64,000 nucleotides of DNA, taken from assembly GCF_026274175.1 (NCBI RefSeq), contig NZ_JAPHNL010000001.1, positions 124,001 through 188,000 of the forward strand, written 5' to 3'. How positions within the stretch are numbered: the first letter of the stretch is position 1; every line of letters begins with the position of its first letter. This document shows positions 45,668 through 54,816 of this stretch, piece after piece. Both the position numbers and the translations under genes were made by a program. The notes under the pieces are model-generated. The model was not told where the DNA came from, ran no database searches, and saw nothing but the letters and a program-made list of their open reading frames with translations. The DNA comes from Streptomyces beihaiensis. Its GTDB lineage: Bacteria; Actinomycetota; Actinomycetes; Streptomycetales; Streptomycetaceae.

Positions 45668-45794
45668 GACCACCGCGGCCCCAGCGACTCCGCAGCGCAC
45701 GCCGGCGTCCCGGCCAGGCACATGACGTCGCGCGGACCCGGGGGCATGACGTGACGCACGGGAGGACCATGGCCGGTGGAAGGAGGGAGGACGT

Positions 45795-46403
45795 GTGGTG
45801 CGCCTCTCACCGGGGAGGCTGCTGACCGCCGCACTGTACGTGGTCGCGCTGGTGCCGCTGGCCCTGGCGGCCACCTGGCTCTCGGTACGGATCACTCCCC
45901 TGCAGACCGTGTCGGCCGCCGGTCAGACCCTTCGGGTGGGCGCCGCGCTGCCACGGTTCAGCCTGTCCGGTCCGGGGGGACTCGACCTCTTCGGCCAGAA
46001 GATCCCCACCGAACCGCGCTTCGACGGACCGCTCCGGCCACGGCTCGACCTGGCCCACATCAGCCCCGGCCCGCACGTCGACCGGCTCCTGGAGTCCGGG
46101 GACCACGGGAAGCCGGAACTGGCCGGCCGCCGACTCGCGGACGGCTGGGTGCGCTACGCCCTGTGGGAGACGGCGGTGGCGGCCGGAGTGATGTCGGTCC
46201 GCTCCCGCCTGGCATCGCTCAACTCCGTCCTGCGCGACGGCGCCCGGACCGCGGGCGCCGTCTTTGTGCGGCCGCGCTTCGCCGGGCACGAACTGTGCAG
46301 CAGCCAGCCGCATGTCCAAGGGCCGGCCGACAAGGCCCCGCTCCATCCGACAGCGGCGGGGGAGCTCGCCATCGCGCTCGCCGACCAACAGGCGCTCCCC
46401 TGA
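45795..46403 (+). CDS. Truncated membrane-anchored SGNH-hydrolase-like protein
   Basis: 202 aa from GTG 45795 behind GGAGGGAGG. Residues 8-30 form one transmembrane helix; then VRITPLQTVSAAGQTLRVG and a beta-rich stretch, as in membrane-anchored SGNH/GDSL hydrolases of Streptomyces. From about residue 140 (SRLASLNSVLRDGA...) the C-terminal part of an SGNH hydrolase follows, with the conserved PLHPTAAGELAIALAD that carries the catalytic His. The GDS-type nucleophile block and the oxyanion residues are absent, so a segment of roughly 200 codons seems to be missing in frame. Probably inactive as a hydrolase. Confidence 0.6.
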   Translation: MVRLSPGRLLTAALYVVALVPLALAATWLSVRITPLQTVSAAGQTLRVGAALPRFSLSGPGGLDLFGQKIPTEPRFDGPLRPRLDLAHISPGPHVDRLLESGDHGKPELAGRRLADGWVRYALWETAVAAGVMSVRSRLASLNSVLRDGARTAGAVFVRPRFAGHELCSSQPHVQGPADKAPLHPTAAGELAIALADQQALP

Positions 46404-46605
46404 GGGCCGCCCGCACGATCGAAGAGCGGCGATGTGCGGACCCAGGCATAGTCGTGCGCGGCCGCCGAGTTCATACGGCGCAGTGTGCCCGACGCCTCTG
46501 ACAATGTAGGGCGCCCTCGCGAGGATCGGCTTCGTTACCGAAACAGAACTCGGGGGACCTTTCAGAAGTTTTGATTTTGTGATATTCTGTCAAATTATTG
46601 GACTA

Positions 46606-47493
46606 ATGTCCGGCCTCATGATGAACAAGGGGCAACCCAGCCAGACGGCTCTCATGTCGGCCGCAGCTCGCGCGGCGCACCTCCTCGTCGACGACACCCC
46701 TCCGATCTTCGTCGACCCCTTGGCGCAGACCTTTCTCGGGGAACGTGCCGAAGAACTCCTCGGCTATCACCGGTCCTTTGGCGCGCACCCGGTCCTGTCC
46801 GGCGCGAGGACGACGGCCGTCACCCGCGGCCGCTACGCGGAGGACCGATTGGCCGACCTGGCCGGCCAGGGAGTCGACCAGTACGTGATCCTCGGCGCCG
46901 GGCTGGACTCTTTTGCTTACCGGTCGGAACTGGCCGACGGCGTGCGGGTGTTCGAGGTGGACAGGCCGGGGAGCCAGAACTGGAAGCGGGCGCTGCTGGC
47001 GGAGGCGGGGACAACGGTGCCGCCGTCCGCCTCCTTCGTCCCGGTCGACTTCGAGGAGGAGTCCGCCCGGTCGCTCACCGATCACCTCGTGCGGGCCGGC
47101 TTCGACCTGGGCCGGCCCGCGCTGGTCAGCTGGCTCGGGGTGACGATGTACCTGACCTCGCAGGCGATCAGGCAGACCCTGGCCGTCATCAGCGGATTCG
47201 CACCCGGCACAGAGCTCATCGTGGAGCACATCCTCCCGGCCGCACTCCGCGACGAGGCAGGTCAGTCCTATGCGGAAAACGTCATGGCGGCGGCGGGTGA
47301 GCAGGGCGAGCCCTGGCGAACGTTCCTCAGTATCGAGCAGATGGACGCCCTCCTGCTCGAGCACCAGCTCCAGCCGATCGAGTACGCCCGGCAACGCGAC
47401 ACGATCGCTCCCGCGGAGTGGGAACGTTCCGACACGCTCCGGCCGTTCGAGTTGTCCGTCCTCGCCCGTGCGGGCGTCCCCCGGGGACGATGA
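46606..47493 (+). CDS. SAM-dependent methyltransferase (TIGR00027/LCMT-like)
   Basis: 295 aa from the ATG at 46606. SAM-binding block QYVILGAGLDSFAYR (about residues 97-111), with VFEVDRPGSQNWKRAL and LVSWLGVTMYLT, typical of the actinobacterial TIGR00027 family of O-methyltransferases. There is no ribosome-binding site. A TTGATT (46571-46576) and ATTATT (46594-46599) with 17-nt spacing put the transcription start at about the ATG, so leaderless translation is likely. Substrate unknown; such enzymes often modify secondary metabolites or lipids. Confidence 0.8.
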   Translation: MSGLMMNKGQPSQTALMSAAARAAHLLVDDTPPIFVDPLAQTFLGERAEELLGYHRSFGAHPVLSGARTTAVTRGRYAEDRLADLAGQGVDQYVILGAGLDSFAYRSELADGVRVFEVDRPGSQNWKRALLAEAGTTVPPSASFVPVDFEEESARSLTDHLVRAGFDLGRPALVSWLGVTMYLTSQAIRQTLAVISGFAPGTELIVEHILPAALRDEAGQSYAENVMAAAGEQGEPWRTFLSIEQMDALLLEHQLQPIEYARQRDTIAPAEWERSDTLRPFELSVLARAGVPRGR

Positions 47494-47588
47494 AGCCGGG
47501 CTGAGCACTTGGTTGACGCCCTCGCGGCCGCCCCTCAGGCGGCGGCCCTTGGGGGCTCGGGAGTCGTGCGGGCAGGGCGGGCGGGTGC

Positions 47589-48209
47589 TCAGTCCGCGGA
47601 CTGCGTGCCGTGGGGCGACAGGCCGAGCAGCGGGAGCCACACCGCGTCCACGATCTCGACGATCGCTTCGTCGGGCACCGCGCCCATGGCCATCAGCATG
47701 TCGTGGCGTACCAGGTCGAAGGGCAGGTTCACCATGCGGGCGGGGCGCGGTACGTCCGTCAGCTCGCCGCGCTCGACCGCGCGGCTCACGAGCCGCTCGA
47801 AGGGGGGTGTCTGATCCGCGGGCAGGAGGCGGCTGCGCAGGTCGGTGAAGTCGGTGCCGGTCTCGCGGAAGTAGTCGGCCAGCTGGACGCGCATGAGTAT
47901 CACCATGCGGACCCGCTCGGCGTTGACCGTGCGCAGGAGGGTGAGGGCGTCCTGGCGCAGGCTGCCGGTGTCAGGGATCTCGAGGGGGCGCCAGTGCCGG
48001 GCGAGGGTGGCGACGAGGAGGTCCTCGCGCCGTGGCCAGCGGCGGTACAGGACCGGCTTGCTGGTGCCGGCGCGCGCGGCGACGGCTTCGAAGGTGAAGC
48101 CGCTGTAGCCCTGCTCGACCAGGATCTCCCAGGCGGCATCGGTGATCGCCCTCTCCAGGGCGGCACCCCTGCGCCGTATCGGAGTGCCCTCCGCGCGCCG
48201 CTCACACAC
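47589..48209 (-). CDS. TetR-family regulator
   Basis: 206 aa, GTG at 48209 behind GGGGGC. Helix-turn-helix about residues 35-55 (YSGFTFEAVAARAGTSKPVLYRRWPRREDLL). The C-terminal ligand domain matches the TetR_C-type of SCO0332-like proteins. Divergent from the MDR oxidoreductase at 48347, with two inverted repeats between: probably represses it and itself. Ligand unknown, perhaps a quinone or toxic electrophile. Confidence 0.88.
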   Translation of the reverse strand: MCERRAEGTPIRRRGAALERAITDAAWEILVEQGYSGFTFEAVAARAGTSKPVLYRRWPRREDLLVATLARHWRPLEIPDTGSLRQDALTLLRTVNAERVRMVILMRVQLADYFRETGTDFTDLRSRLLPADQTPPFERLVSRAVERGELTDVPRPARMVNLPFDLVRHDMLMAMGAVPDEAIVEIVDAVWLPLLGLSPHGTQSAD

Positions 48210-48248
48210 ACTGCCCCCATATGTCCAGGTTCACGGTATTCCGTCATA

Positions 48249-48261
48249 CGAATTAGATTCG
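48249..48261. promoter_or_regulatory. Inverted repeat CGAAT-TAG-ATTCG
   Basis: A 13-bp inverted repeat 40 bp upstream of the TetR start and 86 bp before the MDR start; a TetR-operator candidate. Confidence 0.5.
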
Positions 48262-48311
48262 CTTGCGTATCTTAACTCGCGGCCGTACTCTGGAGGCAAT
48301 AAGATACGGAG

Positions 48312-48325
48312 CCGTTTCTAAACGG
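48312..48325. promoter_or_regulatory. Inverted repeat CCGTTT-CT-AAACGG
   Basis: 14-bp perfect-armed repeat 22 bp before the MDR start, where a bound TetR dimer would block transcription or initiation. Confidence 0.55.
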
Positions 48326-48346
48326 TGTGCGACCGAGGAGAACGTC

Positions 48347-49306
48347 ATGTCCATGATGAATGCCGCGCTGGTGGAGTCCTTCGACGAGCCGCCGCACTTC
48401 CGCTCCATCCCCGCCCCTGAGGCCGCCCCCGGCCAGGAGGTGGTGGACGTCCTCGCCGTCGGCGTGCACCGCGCCACCAAGGGCATCGCCGCGGGCAAGC
48501 ACTACACCAGCCCCAAGGAGCTGCCCGCTCTGGCCGGCGCCGACGCCGTCGTCCGCCGGGCAGACGGCAGCCTCGCCTTCGTCATGCCGATGGGCGCCGG
48601 CTCCCTGGCCGAGCGCATCGTCATCGACCCGGCCACTGCCATCCCCGTCCCGGACGGAGCCGACCCCGCGGTCCTCGTCGCCACCATGAACCCGGCCCTG
48701 TCGTCGTGGGCCGCGCTGCGCACCCGGGTGCCCTTCCGGGCCGGGCAGTCGGTCCTGGTGCACGGCGCGACCGGCAACGCCGGATCGATGGCAGTCAAGG
48801 TCGCCAAGCATCTCGGAGCCGAGCGCGTGATCGCCGCCGGGCGCAATCGCACCCGCCTCGACGAACTCACCACCGAAGGCGCGGACGACATCGTCCAGCT
48901 CACCCCCGACCAGGACGCCACCGCAACGGCGCTCGCCAAGGCCGCCGCAGAGGTCGACGTGGCCCTCGACTACGTATGGGGACCGCCCACCGAACTCGCT
49001 ATGCGCGCCGTCCTCGAAGCACGCACCCAGCACACCCGCCTGCTCGACTGGGTGCAGATCGGCGGCATGGGCGGAGACACCATCACGCTCTCCGGACACG
49101 CCATGCGCTCCAACGCGTTCCGCGTCCTGGGCAGCGGTATCGGAGCGGTCGCCATGGACGTGATGCAGCGGGAGTTCACCGAACTCGTCGCCGCGATCGC
49201 CGCGGGCGGCATGTCGGTACGCCCGCGCCCGTTCCCCCTCGACCAGGTCGAAGCGGCTTGGGCCCACCAGGACGCACCCGGCGAGCGCACCGTCATCCTT
49301 CTGTGA
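48347..49306 (+). CDS. MDR-family quinone/zinc-less alcohol dehydrogenase
   Basis: 319 aa, ATG 48347 behind GAGGAG. Medium-chain dehydrogenase with Rossmann motif VHGATGNAGSMAVKVAKHLGAERVIAAGR (around residues 142-170) and no zinc cysteines in the N-terminal half, as in quinone oxidoreductases/enoyl reductases. Uses NADPH to reduce quinones or enones. Divergent from a TetR repressor, the usual arrangement for an electrophile-inducible reductase. Confidence 0.85.
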   Translation: MSMMNAALVESFDEPPHFRSIPAPEAAPGQEVVDVLAVGVHRATKGIAAGKHYTSPKELPALAGADAVVRRADGSLAFVMPMGAGSLAERIVIDPATAIPVPDGADPAVLVATMNPALSSWAALRTRVPFRAGQSVLVHGATGNAGSMAVKVAKHLGAERVIAAGRNRTRLDELTTEGADDIVQLTPDQDATATALAKAAAEVDVALDYVWGPPTELAMRAVLEARTQHTRLLDWVQIGGMGGDTITLSGHAMRSNAFRVLGSGIGAVAMDVMQREFTELVAAIAAGGMSVRPRPFPLDQVEAAWAHQDAPGERTVILL

Positions 49307-49452
49307 GACACCTCCGCGGACTGCCGGTCCGATGCCCGGGACGCCGGCTCGACCCACAACGCCTACAGCCGTCACAGCACCCCCACTTCGTTGGACGCCC
49401 CACCGCCGCGCTGGGATCCTCAGGCCGACACGGTTTCGGGTGGGGCATCGGT

Positions 49453-50946
49453 CTAGTCCGTGCGGCCGGCGTCGCGCCGCGCGGGAGGACGGGTGTGCAC
49501 GTACAGCTTGCGGCGGTCTCCCACCTCCACGTGCTGCGGCAGCGGCAGTTCATAGCGCACGGGTCGGCGGTGGTCGGCCAGTTGCCGTGTGGGGTTGTAG
49601 ACGCGGTTGAATTTCCACAGCATGCGGGCGAAGTTGGTCTGCCCGCGGGCAAGGTTTCCGCCCAGTACGCGCAGGGCGCCCAGGGCGGTCTTCAGGCCCA
49701 GGTGCTTGCGGTTGATGACCGCCTGAGTCTTCACCAGTTCACGGTAGAAGACGTCCAGCGGCAGCTTGGTGGGCACCACGGCGTGCTGGATGTCGAACAG
49801 ACGATAGTCACGCGTTGTGAGCCTGCGGGACTCGGTGTGCCAGATCTCCGTTCCGGGATAAGGCGTCATCACCGTCAGGTGCACGATCTCCGGGACGGCC
49901 AGGGCGAACTCCCGGACGAGACGGAAGCGTTCCTCGTCCCACGCCGGGTCGACGATGAGGTTGATCGCCACGTTGATACCGAGTCGGCGCGCCACTTCGA
50001 GAGCCCGGAAGTTGTCATCGGGGCTGACCCGCTTGCGGTACAGATCCAGTCCCTCGGCATCGATGGCCTCCATGCCGAGGAACATGTAGCTCAGACCGAG
50101 TCGGGTCCAACGCTGGAAGACCTCTTCGTTACGCAGCAGGACGTCGCTGCGGGTCTCCAGATAGTAGCGCTTGCGGATCTTGCGACGTTCCAGTTCCGCG
50201 GCGATGGCGTGCCCGTGCTCGGGCCGGATGAAGGCGACGTCGTCGACGATGAAGACGTTCGGCTCCCGAATGCCCGCCATCTCCGCGCCGGCCACCTCGG
50301 GGGAGGCTTTGCGGTAGCTGCGGCCGTAGAAGGTCCAGGCGGAGCAGAAGGAGCAGTCCCACGGGCAGCCGCGGGTGAACTCGATCGACGCGCAAGGATC
50401 GAGTTCACCGATGAAGTATTTGCGCCGGTGGCGCATCAGGTCCCGGGCCGGTAGGGGGCTGTCGATACTGTGCATCATGCCCGGTTCGGGGCCGCGTCCG
50501 GATGGCGTGACGATACCCGGAACGCTGTCCACTCCTCCGTCGCGCACTGCCGCCAGCAGGGGAACCACGGCCGGTTCTCCTTCGCCCCGCACCACCGCGT
50601 CGACGGACCCTTCGGCCTGTGCGAGGACGTCTTCCGCCACGAAGGAGACGCTGTGCCCGCCGAAGAAGACGAAACAGCCAGGGGCGGAACGTTTCGCCGC
50701 GCGCGCGAGGTCGATCGCCTCGGGGATGTTGGCGAGGTAGTTCAGGGACACGCCGAGGGCGTCGGGGCGGAAGGAAGCGAACTCACGTGCCAATTCCTTC
50801 GTGCCGGTCACCTGCAGGTCCACGATGCGCACGTCGTGGCCGGCGTCGCGCGCTGCGCCGGCCACTCGTTCGAGGCCGAGCGGCTCCAGGCGCAGAAAGA
50901 TCTCCGAGTACATCAGGGCGCTGGGATGGACGAGCAGCAAGCGCAT
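49453..50946 (-). CDS. hpnR: B12-binding radical SAM hopanoid C-3 methylase
   Basis: 497 aa, ATG 50946 behind GAGGTAACC. Residues about 1-140 form a cobalamin-binding-type domain (MRLLLVHPSALMYSEIFLRLEPLGLERVAG..., GGHSVSFVAED). The radical SAM cluster motif CxxxCxxC appears as GCPWDCSFC near residue 195, preceded by ASIEFTR. MFLGMEAID and the C-terminal RKHLGLKTALGALRVLGGN region are HpnR-like. It adds a methyl group at C-3 of hopanoids, as in Methylococcus and Streptomyces homologues. No squalene-hopene cyclase or other hpn genes are in this window. Confidence 0.85.
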   Translation of the reverse strand: MRLLLVHPSALMYSEIFLRLEPLGLERVAGAARDAGHDVRIVDLQVTGTKELAREFASFRPDALGVSLNYLANIPEAIDLARAAKRSAPGCFVFFGGHSVSFVAEDVLAQAEGSVDAVVRGEGEPAVVPLLAAVRDGGVDSVPGIVTPSGRGPEPGMMHSIDSPLPARDLMRHRRKYFIGELDPCASIEFTRGCPWDCSFCSAWTFYGRSYRKASPEVAGAEMAGIREPNVFIVDDVAFIRPEHGHAIAAELERRKIRKRYYLETRSDVLLRNEEVFQRWTRLGLSYMFLGMEAIDAEGLDLYRKRVSPDDNFRALEVARRLGINVAINLIVDPAWDEERFRLVREFALAVPEIVHLTVMTPYPGTEIWHTESRRLTTRDYRLFDIQHAVVPTKLPLDVFYRELVKTQAVINRKHLGLKTALGALRVLGGNLARGQTNFARMLWKFNRVYNPTRQLADHRRPVRYELPLPQHVEVGDRRKLYVHTRPPARRDAGRTD

Positions 50947-51347
50947 GGTTACCTCGGTTGATGGGGAGACAGCTGGCGGGTAGCGGTGTCAGGAGGTTTC
51001 CACGCGAGGCGCGCCTGTACCGGATGTCCACCGAAAGGGCCAAGACCGCGTCGGTTCGGCGTCGAGCGGCATTGCGTCCGGGTGCGCCCGTGTTTCGCCG
51101 GACCGGCGGCGTGGCCAGGGGCTCCCTGCCGGCAGGGGCGCCCGGCCCGTGCAATGGTGAGTGAGCACCGATGCCGGGCCTGTCGACCAAGAGGCGGCGC
51201 CGCCGCATGCGGGACAGCCCGGACAGGCAGAGGGACGCCGCGGGAGGCCACCGGCCGCGATGGCGACCGCCGGAGCCCGGCACCCTTCATCATCCTGGCT
51301 GCCGCCCGCCGGTCGGGGCCTGCCCGGAGGTGTCCGGACCGCTCGGA
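50947..51347. other. Intergenic, no gene seen
   Basis: 401 bp between two minus-strand genes. Open frames on both strands are Arg/Pro-rich and lack ribosome-binding sites. No strong hairpin was noticed. Confidence 0.45.
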
Positions 51348-52814
51348 TCACCTGCCGGTGAACAGCCGCACCACGTCGTCGAGGTCCGTCTCCTCGGGGT
51401 CGAACATGATCAGAACGTCGTCGCCGGCGTGAAGGCGGGCGGTGAAACGGGCCGAGACCAGTGCTCCCTCCCGGATGACAAGGCTGACCCATACGTGTTC
51501 GCCCACGTCCAGGTCTCCGATGGCGCTGCCGTCGGCGGGAGCTCCCGGGCTCACGGTGACCCGGCGTACCCCCTCGGGCCGGTTCCTCAGCCGGATTCCC
51601 AGGGCCCACGGTTGCAGTTCCCCCGCGCGCATCGGGACGTGGCACCAGCGGGCGACCAGCGGGAGCAGTGAGCCCTGGACGGCGACAGAGAAGGCGACCG
51701 CAAGGAAGACGACGTCATAGATGCGGTCGCCGTGCCGCTGATGCGCGCTGAGGACGAAGCTGCCCAGGAGAATGGGGACGGCGCCCTTGAGACCGGCGAA
51801 GGCGATGAAGACCCTTTCTCCCCGGCGTAGCCGCAGAGGCCACAGCAGGAGCCCCATGACCGCGGGCCGCGCCACCAGCGCCAGTACCACCGCCAGCGCG
51901 ATCCCGGTTCCCCAGGCCCGTTGCGGGGCGAACGTCCACAGCGGCACCGTCAGGCCGAGCATGATGAACGCCACAATCTCCGCGAGGCTGGCCAGGGCTG
52001 CGTGGAACCGCTCGATCTCCGCCTTGTAGGGAGCCCGGATGTCCCCGACCAGGACCCCGGCGACGAACACGGCCAGGAATCCGGATCCGTGGGCCATGGT
52101 GGCGAGACCGTAGAGGGCGAAGGCACTGGCCAGCGTGCGCAACGGGTAGAGGCCCTCGCTGGGCAGCGGAACTCTCCGCATGAACGCCTTGAGCGCCTGG
52201 CCCCCCAGCACGCCCACGGCGGCGCCGACGGCCATTTGCTCGGCGAAGACCGCGGCGACCTGACCGGCCCGCGCGGCGCTGGAACCGCCCGCGGCCCCCA
52301 GAAGACCGGCCATGAGCGCGATTCCGACGGGGTCGTTGGCTCCCGACTCGCCCAGCAGCAGCGGACCGGCACGGCCTCTGATCTCTCGTCTGCCCAGAAC
52401 GGAGAACACCACGGCGGGGTCCGTGGGAGCGAGGGCCGTACCGAGCAGAACGGCTGAGGTCCAGTCGAAGCCCAGCAGCCGGGCAGCGGCGGACATGACG
52501 GCGGCAGTGGCGAAGGTCCCCAACGTGCCGATCCACGCGACGGCGCCCGCGTTGGGGCGCAGGCGCTGCCAGCCCAGGTCCATGCCGCCGTTGAAGAGCA
52601 CGACGACCAGGGCCAGCGACACGACCTCCTGCACGGTCCCGATCGACAGCTCTCGCAGCGTGGGAGCCAGATCGGAGGTCACGGCCGCGGCCACCAGGAA
52701 GAACGCGGCGGCGGGCACGTGAAGGAATCTGCTGAGCCGGTTCGAGAGCACGGCTGCGAGGCCGACGAAGGCCACCACGGTGACGGCTGTCGCAAGCGAT
52801 TCAAGATCCTTCAT
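51348..52814 (-). CDS. CPA1-family K+ or Na+/H+ antiporter with C-terminal TrkA-C domain
   Basis: 488 aa, ATG 52814 behind AGGAG. About thirteen hydrophobic segments include the Na/H exchanger signature LGTALAPTDPAVVFSVL and LLLGESGANDPVGIALM (the ND pair of CPA1 electroneutral antiporters). Residues about 405-488 form a TrkA-C-like nucleotide/ligand domain (VSPGAPADGSAIGDLDVGEHVWVSLVIREG), as in KefC/CvrA/NhaP2-type proteins. Probably exports K+ or Na+ for pH/osmotic balance. Confidence 0.88.
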   Translation of the reverse strand: MKDLESLATAVTVVAFVGLAAVLSNRLSRFLHVPAAAFFLVAAAVTSDLAPTLRELSIGTVQEVVSLALVVVLFNGGMDLGWQRLRPNAGAVAWIGTLGTFATAAVMSAAARLLGFDWTSAVLLGTALAPTDPAVVFSVLGRREIRGRAGPLLLGESGANDPVGIALMAGLLGAAGGSSAARAGQVAAVFAEQMAVGAAVGVLGGQALKAFMRRVPLPSEGLYPLRTLASAFALYGLATMAHGSGFLAVFVAGVLVGDIRAPYKAEIERFHAALASLAEIVAFIMLGLTVPLWTFAPQRAWGTGIALAVVLALVARPAVMGLLLWPLRLRRGERVFIAFAGLKGAVPILLGSFVLSAHQRHGDRIYDVVFLAVAFSVAVQGSLLPLVARWCHVPMRAGELQPWALGIRLRNRPEGVRRVTVSPGAPADGSAIGDLDVGEHVWVSLVIREGALVSARFTARLHAGDDVLIMFDPEETDLDDVVRLFTGR

Positions 52815-53508
52815 TGCCGCTCCTGGGAGCCTTTCTCTGCGAAGTCAGCAGCTCAACACAGCGGGCGCGACACACCGGCGGGTCCCGGGCGGCGTCGGCA
52901 TCGGTATGGGAAGCGGTTCGGCACGCGTGCGGATGGGCAACTCCCATGGTGGGGAATCCCCGGAGGTCATGCGCGAAGGAACGCCGTTGTGACCGCCACC
53001 GAGGCAAAGTCGGCACGGATCGAGTCACCGGCCAGGGGCGTGCGAAGCCACCGGGAGCGCCTCGGGTGGCGGGGCCTGGCCGATGCACCCCGAGCGCGTG
53101 GTCTTGCCGACTCGCCGTCGTCCGCCATGTGGCCTGTCCGCGTGGCGTGCGCGGCCGGTGACGACCCGCTTCGGTTTCTGCTGTCCGCACCGTCCGTTCG
53201 CCCGGAGCCGGTGGCGCCCGACGGTGGCACCGAGCGTGAACAGCGCCGATTCCACCGGGCAGCCGTCCCCGCCGATTCGTCCGGCACAACGCCGGTCACC
53301 ACCCCACTGCGGGGACAGCGACCTCCGGGGCAGCGGCCTGCGGGGACAGCGGCCTGCGGGGGCGACGGACTCCGGGACAGCGATCCGCGGGGACCTGCGT
53401 CCGAGACCGGCGTCGCGCGGACAGCAGCGTCGTGCAGTCGCTGCTTCCTACGGCTCGGCCCGGACACGCACGGCGCCGCTGCCCGGCTTCCGGCTGCGCC
53501 TGCGGCCG
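52815..53508. other. Intergenic region with a degenerate 15-16-bp tandem repeat
   Basis: 694 bp with no supportable gene: open frames have shadow composition. It holds the repeat at 53309-53394. Confidence 0.5.
53309..53394. repeat. Degenerate tandem repeat, five to six units
   Basis: Units such as GCGGGGACAGCGGCCT repeat with a 15-16-bp period and scattered changes. It lies after the stop of the ABC ATPase gene (53509, minus strand). Function unknown; may fold as G-rich DNA. Confidence 0.55.
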
Positions 53509-54714
53509 TCAGGCGGAGTTGTCCGGATGCGTGAGGTTGTCGCCGGTTTCCGGGTGGAAGACGTGCGCCTTGCTCATGTCGACCCGCATCTCCACCGGCT
53601 GACCCTCACGCGCCTGCGTGGCCGCGTTCAGGCGGGCCACGACCTGCTGGCCGGCGCCTGCACTCGCGCCGGGACCGGCACCGGCATCGAGCAGACCCGA
53701 GTCCCTGGCGAGTTCCTCCAGTTCGGCCGAGCGCGCGGGCCCGCCGCCCTCCGCGGTGAAGTGCACGTACACGTCGGAGCCGAGGGATTCCAGCACGTCC
53801 ACGACAGCGGTGAGGACGGGGCCCCGTTCATCACGCGACAGGGCCGCGTCCTCGAACGCTTCGGGTCTGAGGCCGACGATGAGCTCACGGGGCGCGTTCC
53901 GCCGTGCCAGCTCCTGGACCGTGCTGTTCTGCAGGGGCAGGTCCCCGAGCGCGCAGTGCAGGATGTCGCCCTCCACCGTGGCGTTGAGAAAGTTCATCGC
54001 GGGAGAGCCGATGAAACCGGCGACGAAGAGGTTGATCGGCAGGTCGTAGAGTTGCGCGGGCGTGCCGACCTGCTGGACGACACCCAGCCGCATGACCACG
54101 ACGCGGTCGCCGAGCGTCATCGCCTCGGTCTGGTCGTGGGTGACGTAGACGGTGGTGGTGCCCAGACGTCGTTGCAGCCGGGCGATCTGGGTGCGCATCT
54201 GGACGCGGAGCTTCGCGTCGAGGTTGGACAGCGGCTCGTCCATCAAGAAGGCCTTGGGGGCGCGGACGATGGCCCGTCCCATGGCCACGCGCTGCCGCTG
54301 GCCGCCGGAGAGGGCGGCGGGCCTGCGGTCGAGGAACTGGGTCAGGTCCAGGATGCGGGCTGCCTCCTCGACCTTGGCGGTGACCTGGGCCTTGTCGGTC
54401 TTGGCCAGGCGCAGCGGGAACGCCATGTTCTCGCGGACGGTCAGGTGCGGGTACAGGGCGTAACTCTGGAACACCATGGCGATGTCCCGGTCCTTGGGCG
54501 GGAGGTCGTTCACGACACGGTCGTCGATGCGCAAGGTGCCCGCGGTGATGTCCTCCAGCCCGGCGATCATGTTGAGGGTGGTGGACTTGCCGCACCCGGA
54601 CGGGCCGACCAGGATCACGAACTCGCCGTCGGCGATGGCGAGGTCCACGTCCTGAACGGCGAGGGATCCGTCGGGAAAACGCTTGCTGACTTGCTCAAGG
54701 ACGATCTCGGCCAT
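53509..54714 (-). CDS. Sugar ABC transporter ATPase (MalK/UgpC type)
   Basis: 401 aa, ATG 54714. Walker A GPSGCGKST (about 36-44), Q-loop, signature LSGGQRQRV, Walker B FLMDEPLSNLD, switch His in VTHDQTEAM; C-terminal OB-type regulatory domain with the usual QQVGTPAQLYD link. This is the last gene of a CUT1 operon with its own ATPase, whereas many Streptomyces CUT1 importers share MsiK; it therefore may be dedicated. 102 bp after the second permease. Confidence 0.92.
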   Translation of the reverse strand: MAEIVLEQVSKRFPDGSLAVQDVDLAIADGEFVILVGPSGCGKSTTLNMIAGLEDITAGTLRIDDRVVNDLPPKDRDIAMVFQSYALYPHLTVRENMAFPLRLAKTDKAQVTAKVEEAARILDLTQFLDRRPAALSGGQRQRVAMGRAIVRAPKAFLMDEPLSNLDAKLRVQMRTQIARLQRRLGTTTVYVTHDQTEAMTLGDRVVVMRLGVVQQVGTPAQLYDLPINLFVAGFIGSPAMNFLNATVEGDILHCALGDLPLQNSTVQELARRNAPRELIVGLRPEAFEDAALSRDERGPVLTAVVDVLESLGSDVYVHFTAEGGGPARSAELEELARDSGLLDAGAGPGASAGAGQQVVARLNAATQAREGQPVEMRVDMSKAHVFHPETGDNLTHPDNSA

Positions 54715-54816
54715 GGGCGTACGCCTCCTTGCCTCGTGCCTGCGTGTCTGCGTGCCTTCACGCCTATGTGTTCTTCGTGTTCTTCGTGTCTCTGTGGTCC
54801 GCTGTCGGCGAACCCG

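Noticed and set aside
52967-53467. Minus-strand frame through the tandem repeat
   Set aside because: Composition is repeat-derived (Arg/Ser/Pro/Gly), no ribosome site and no recognised motif.
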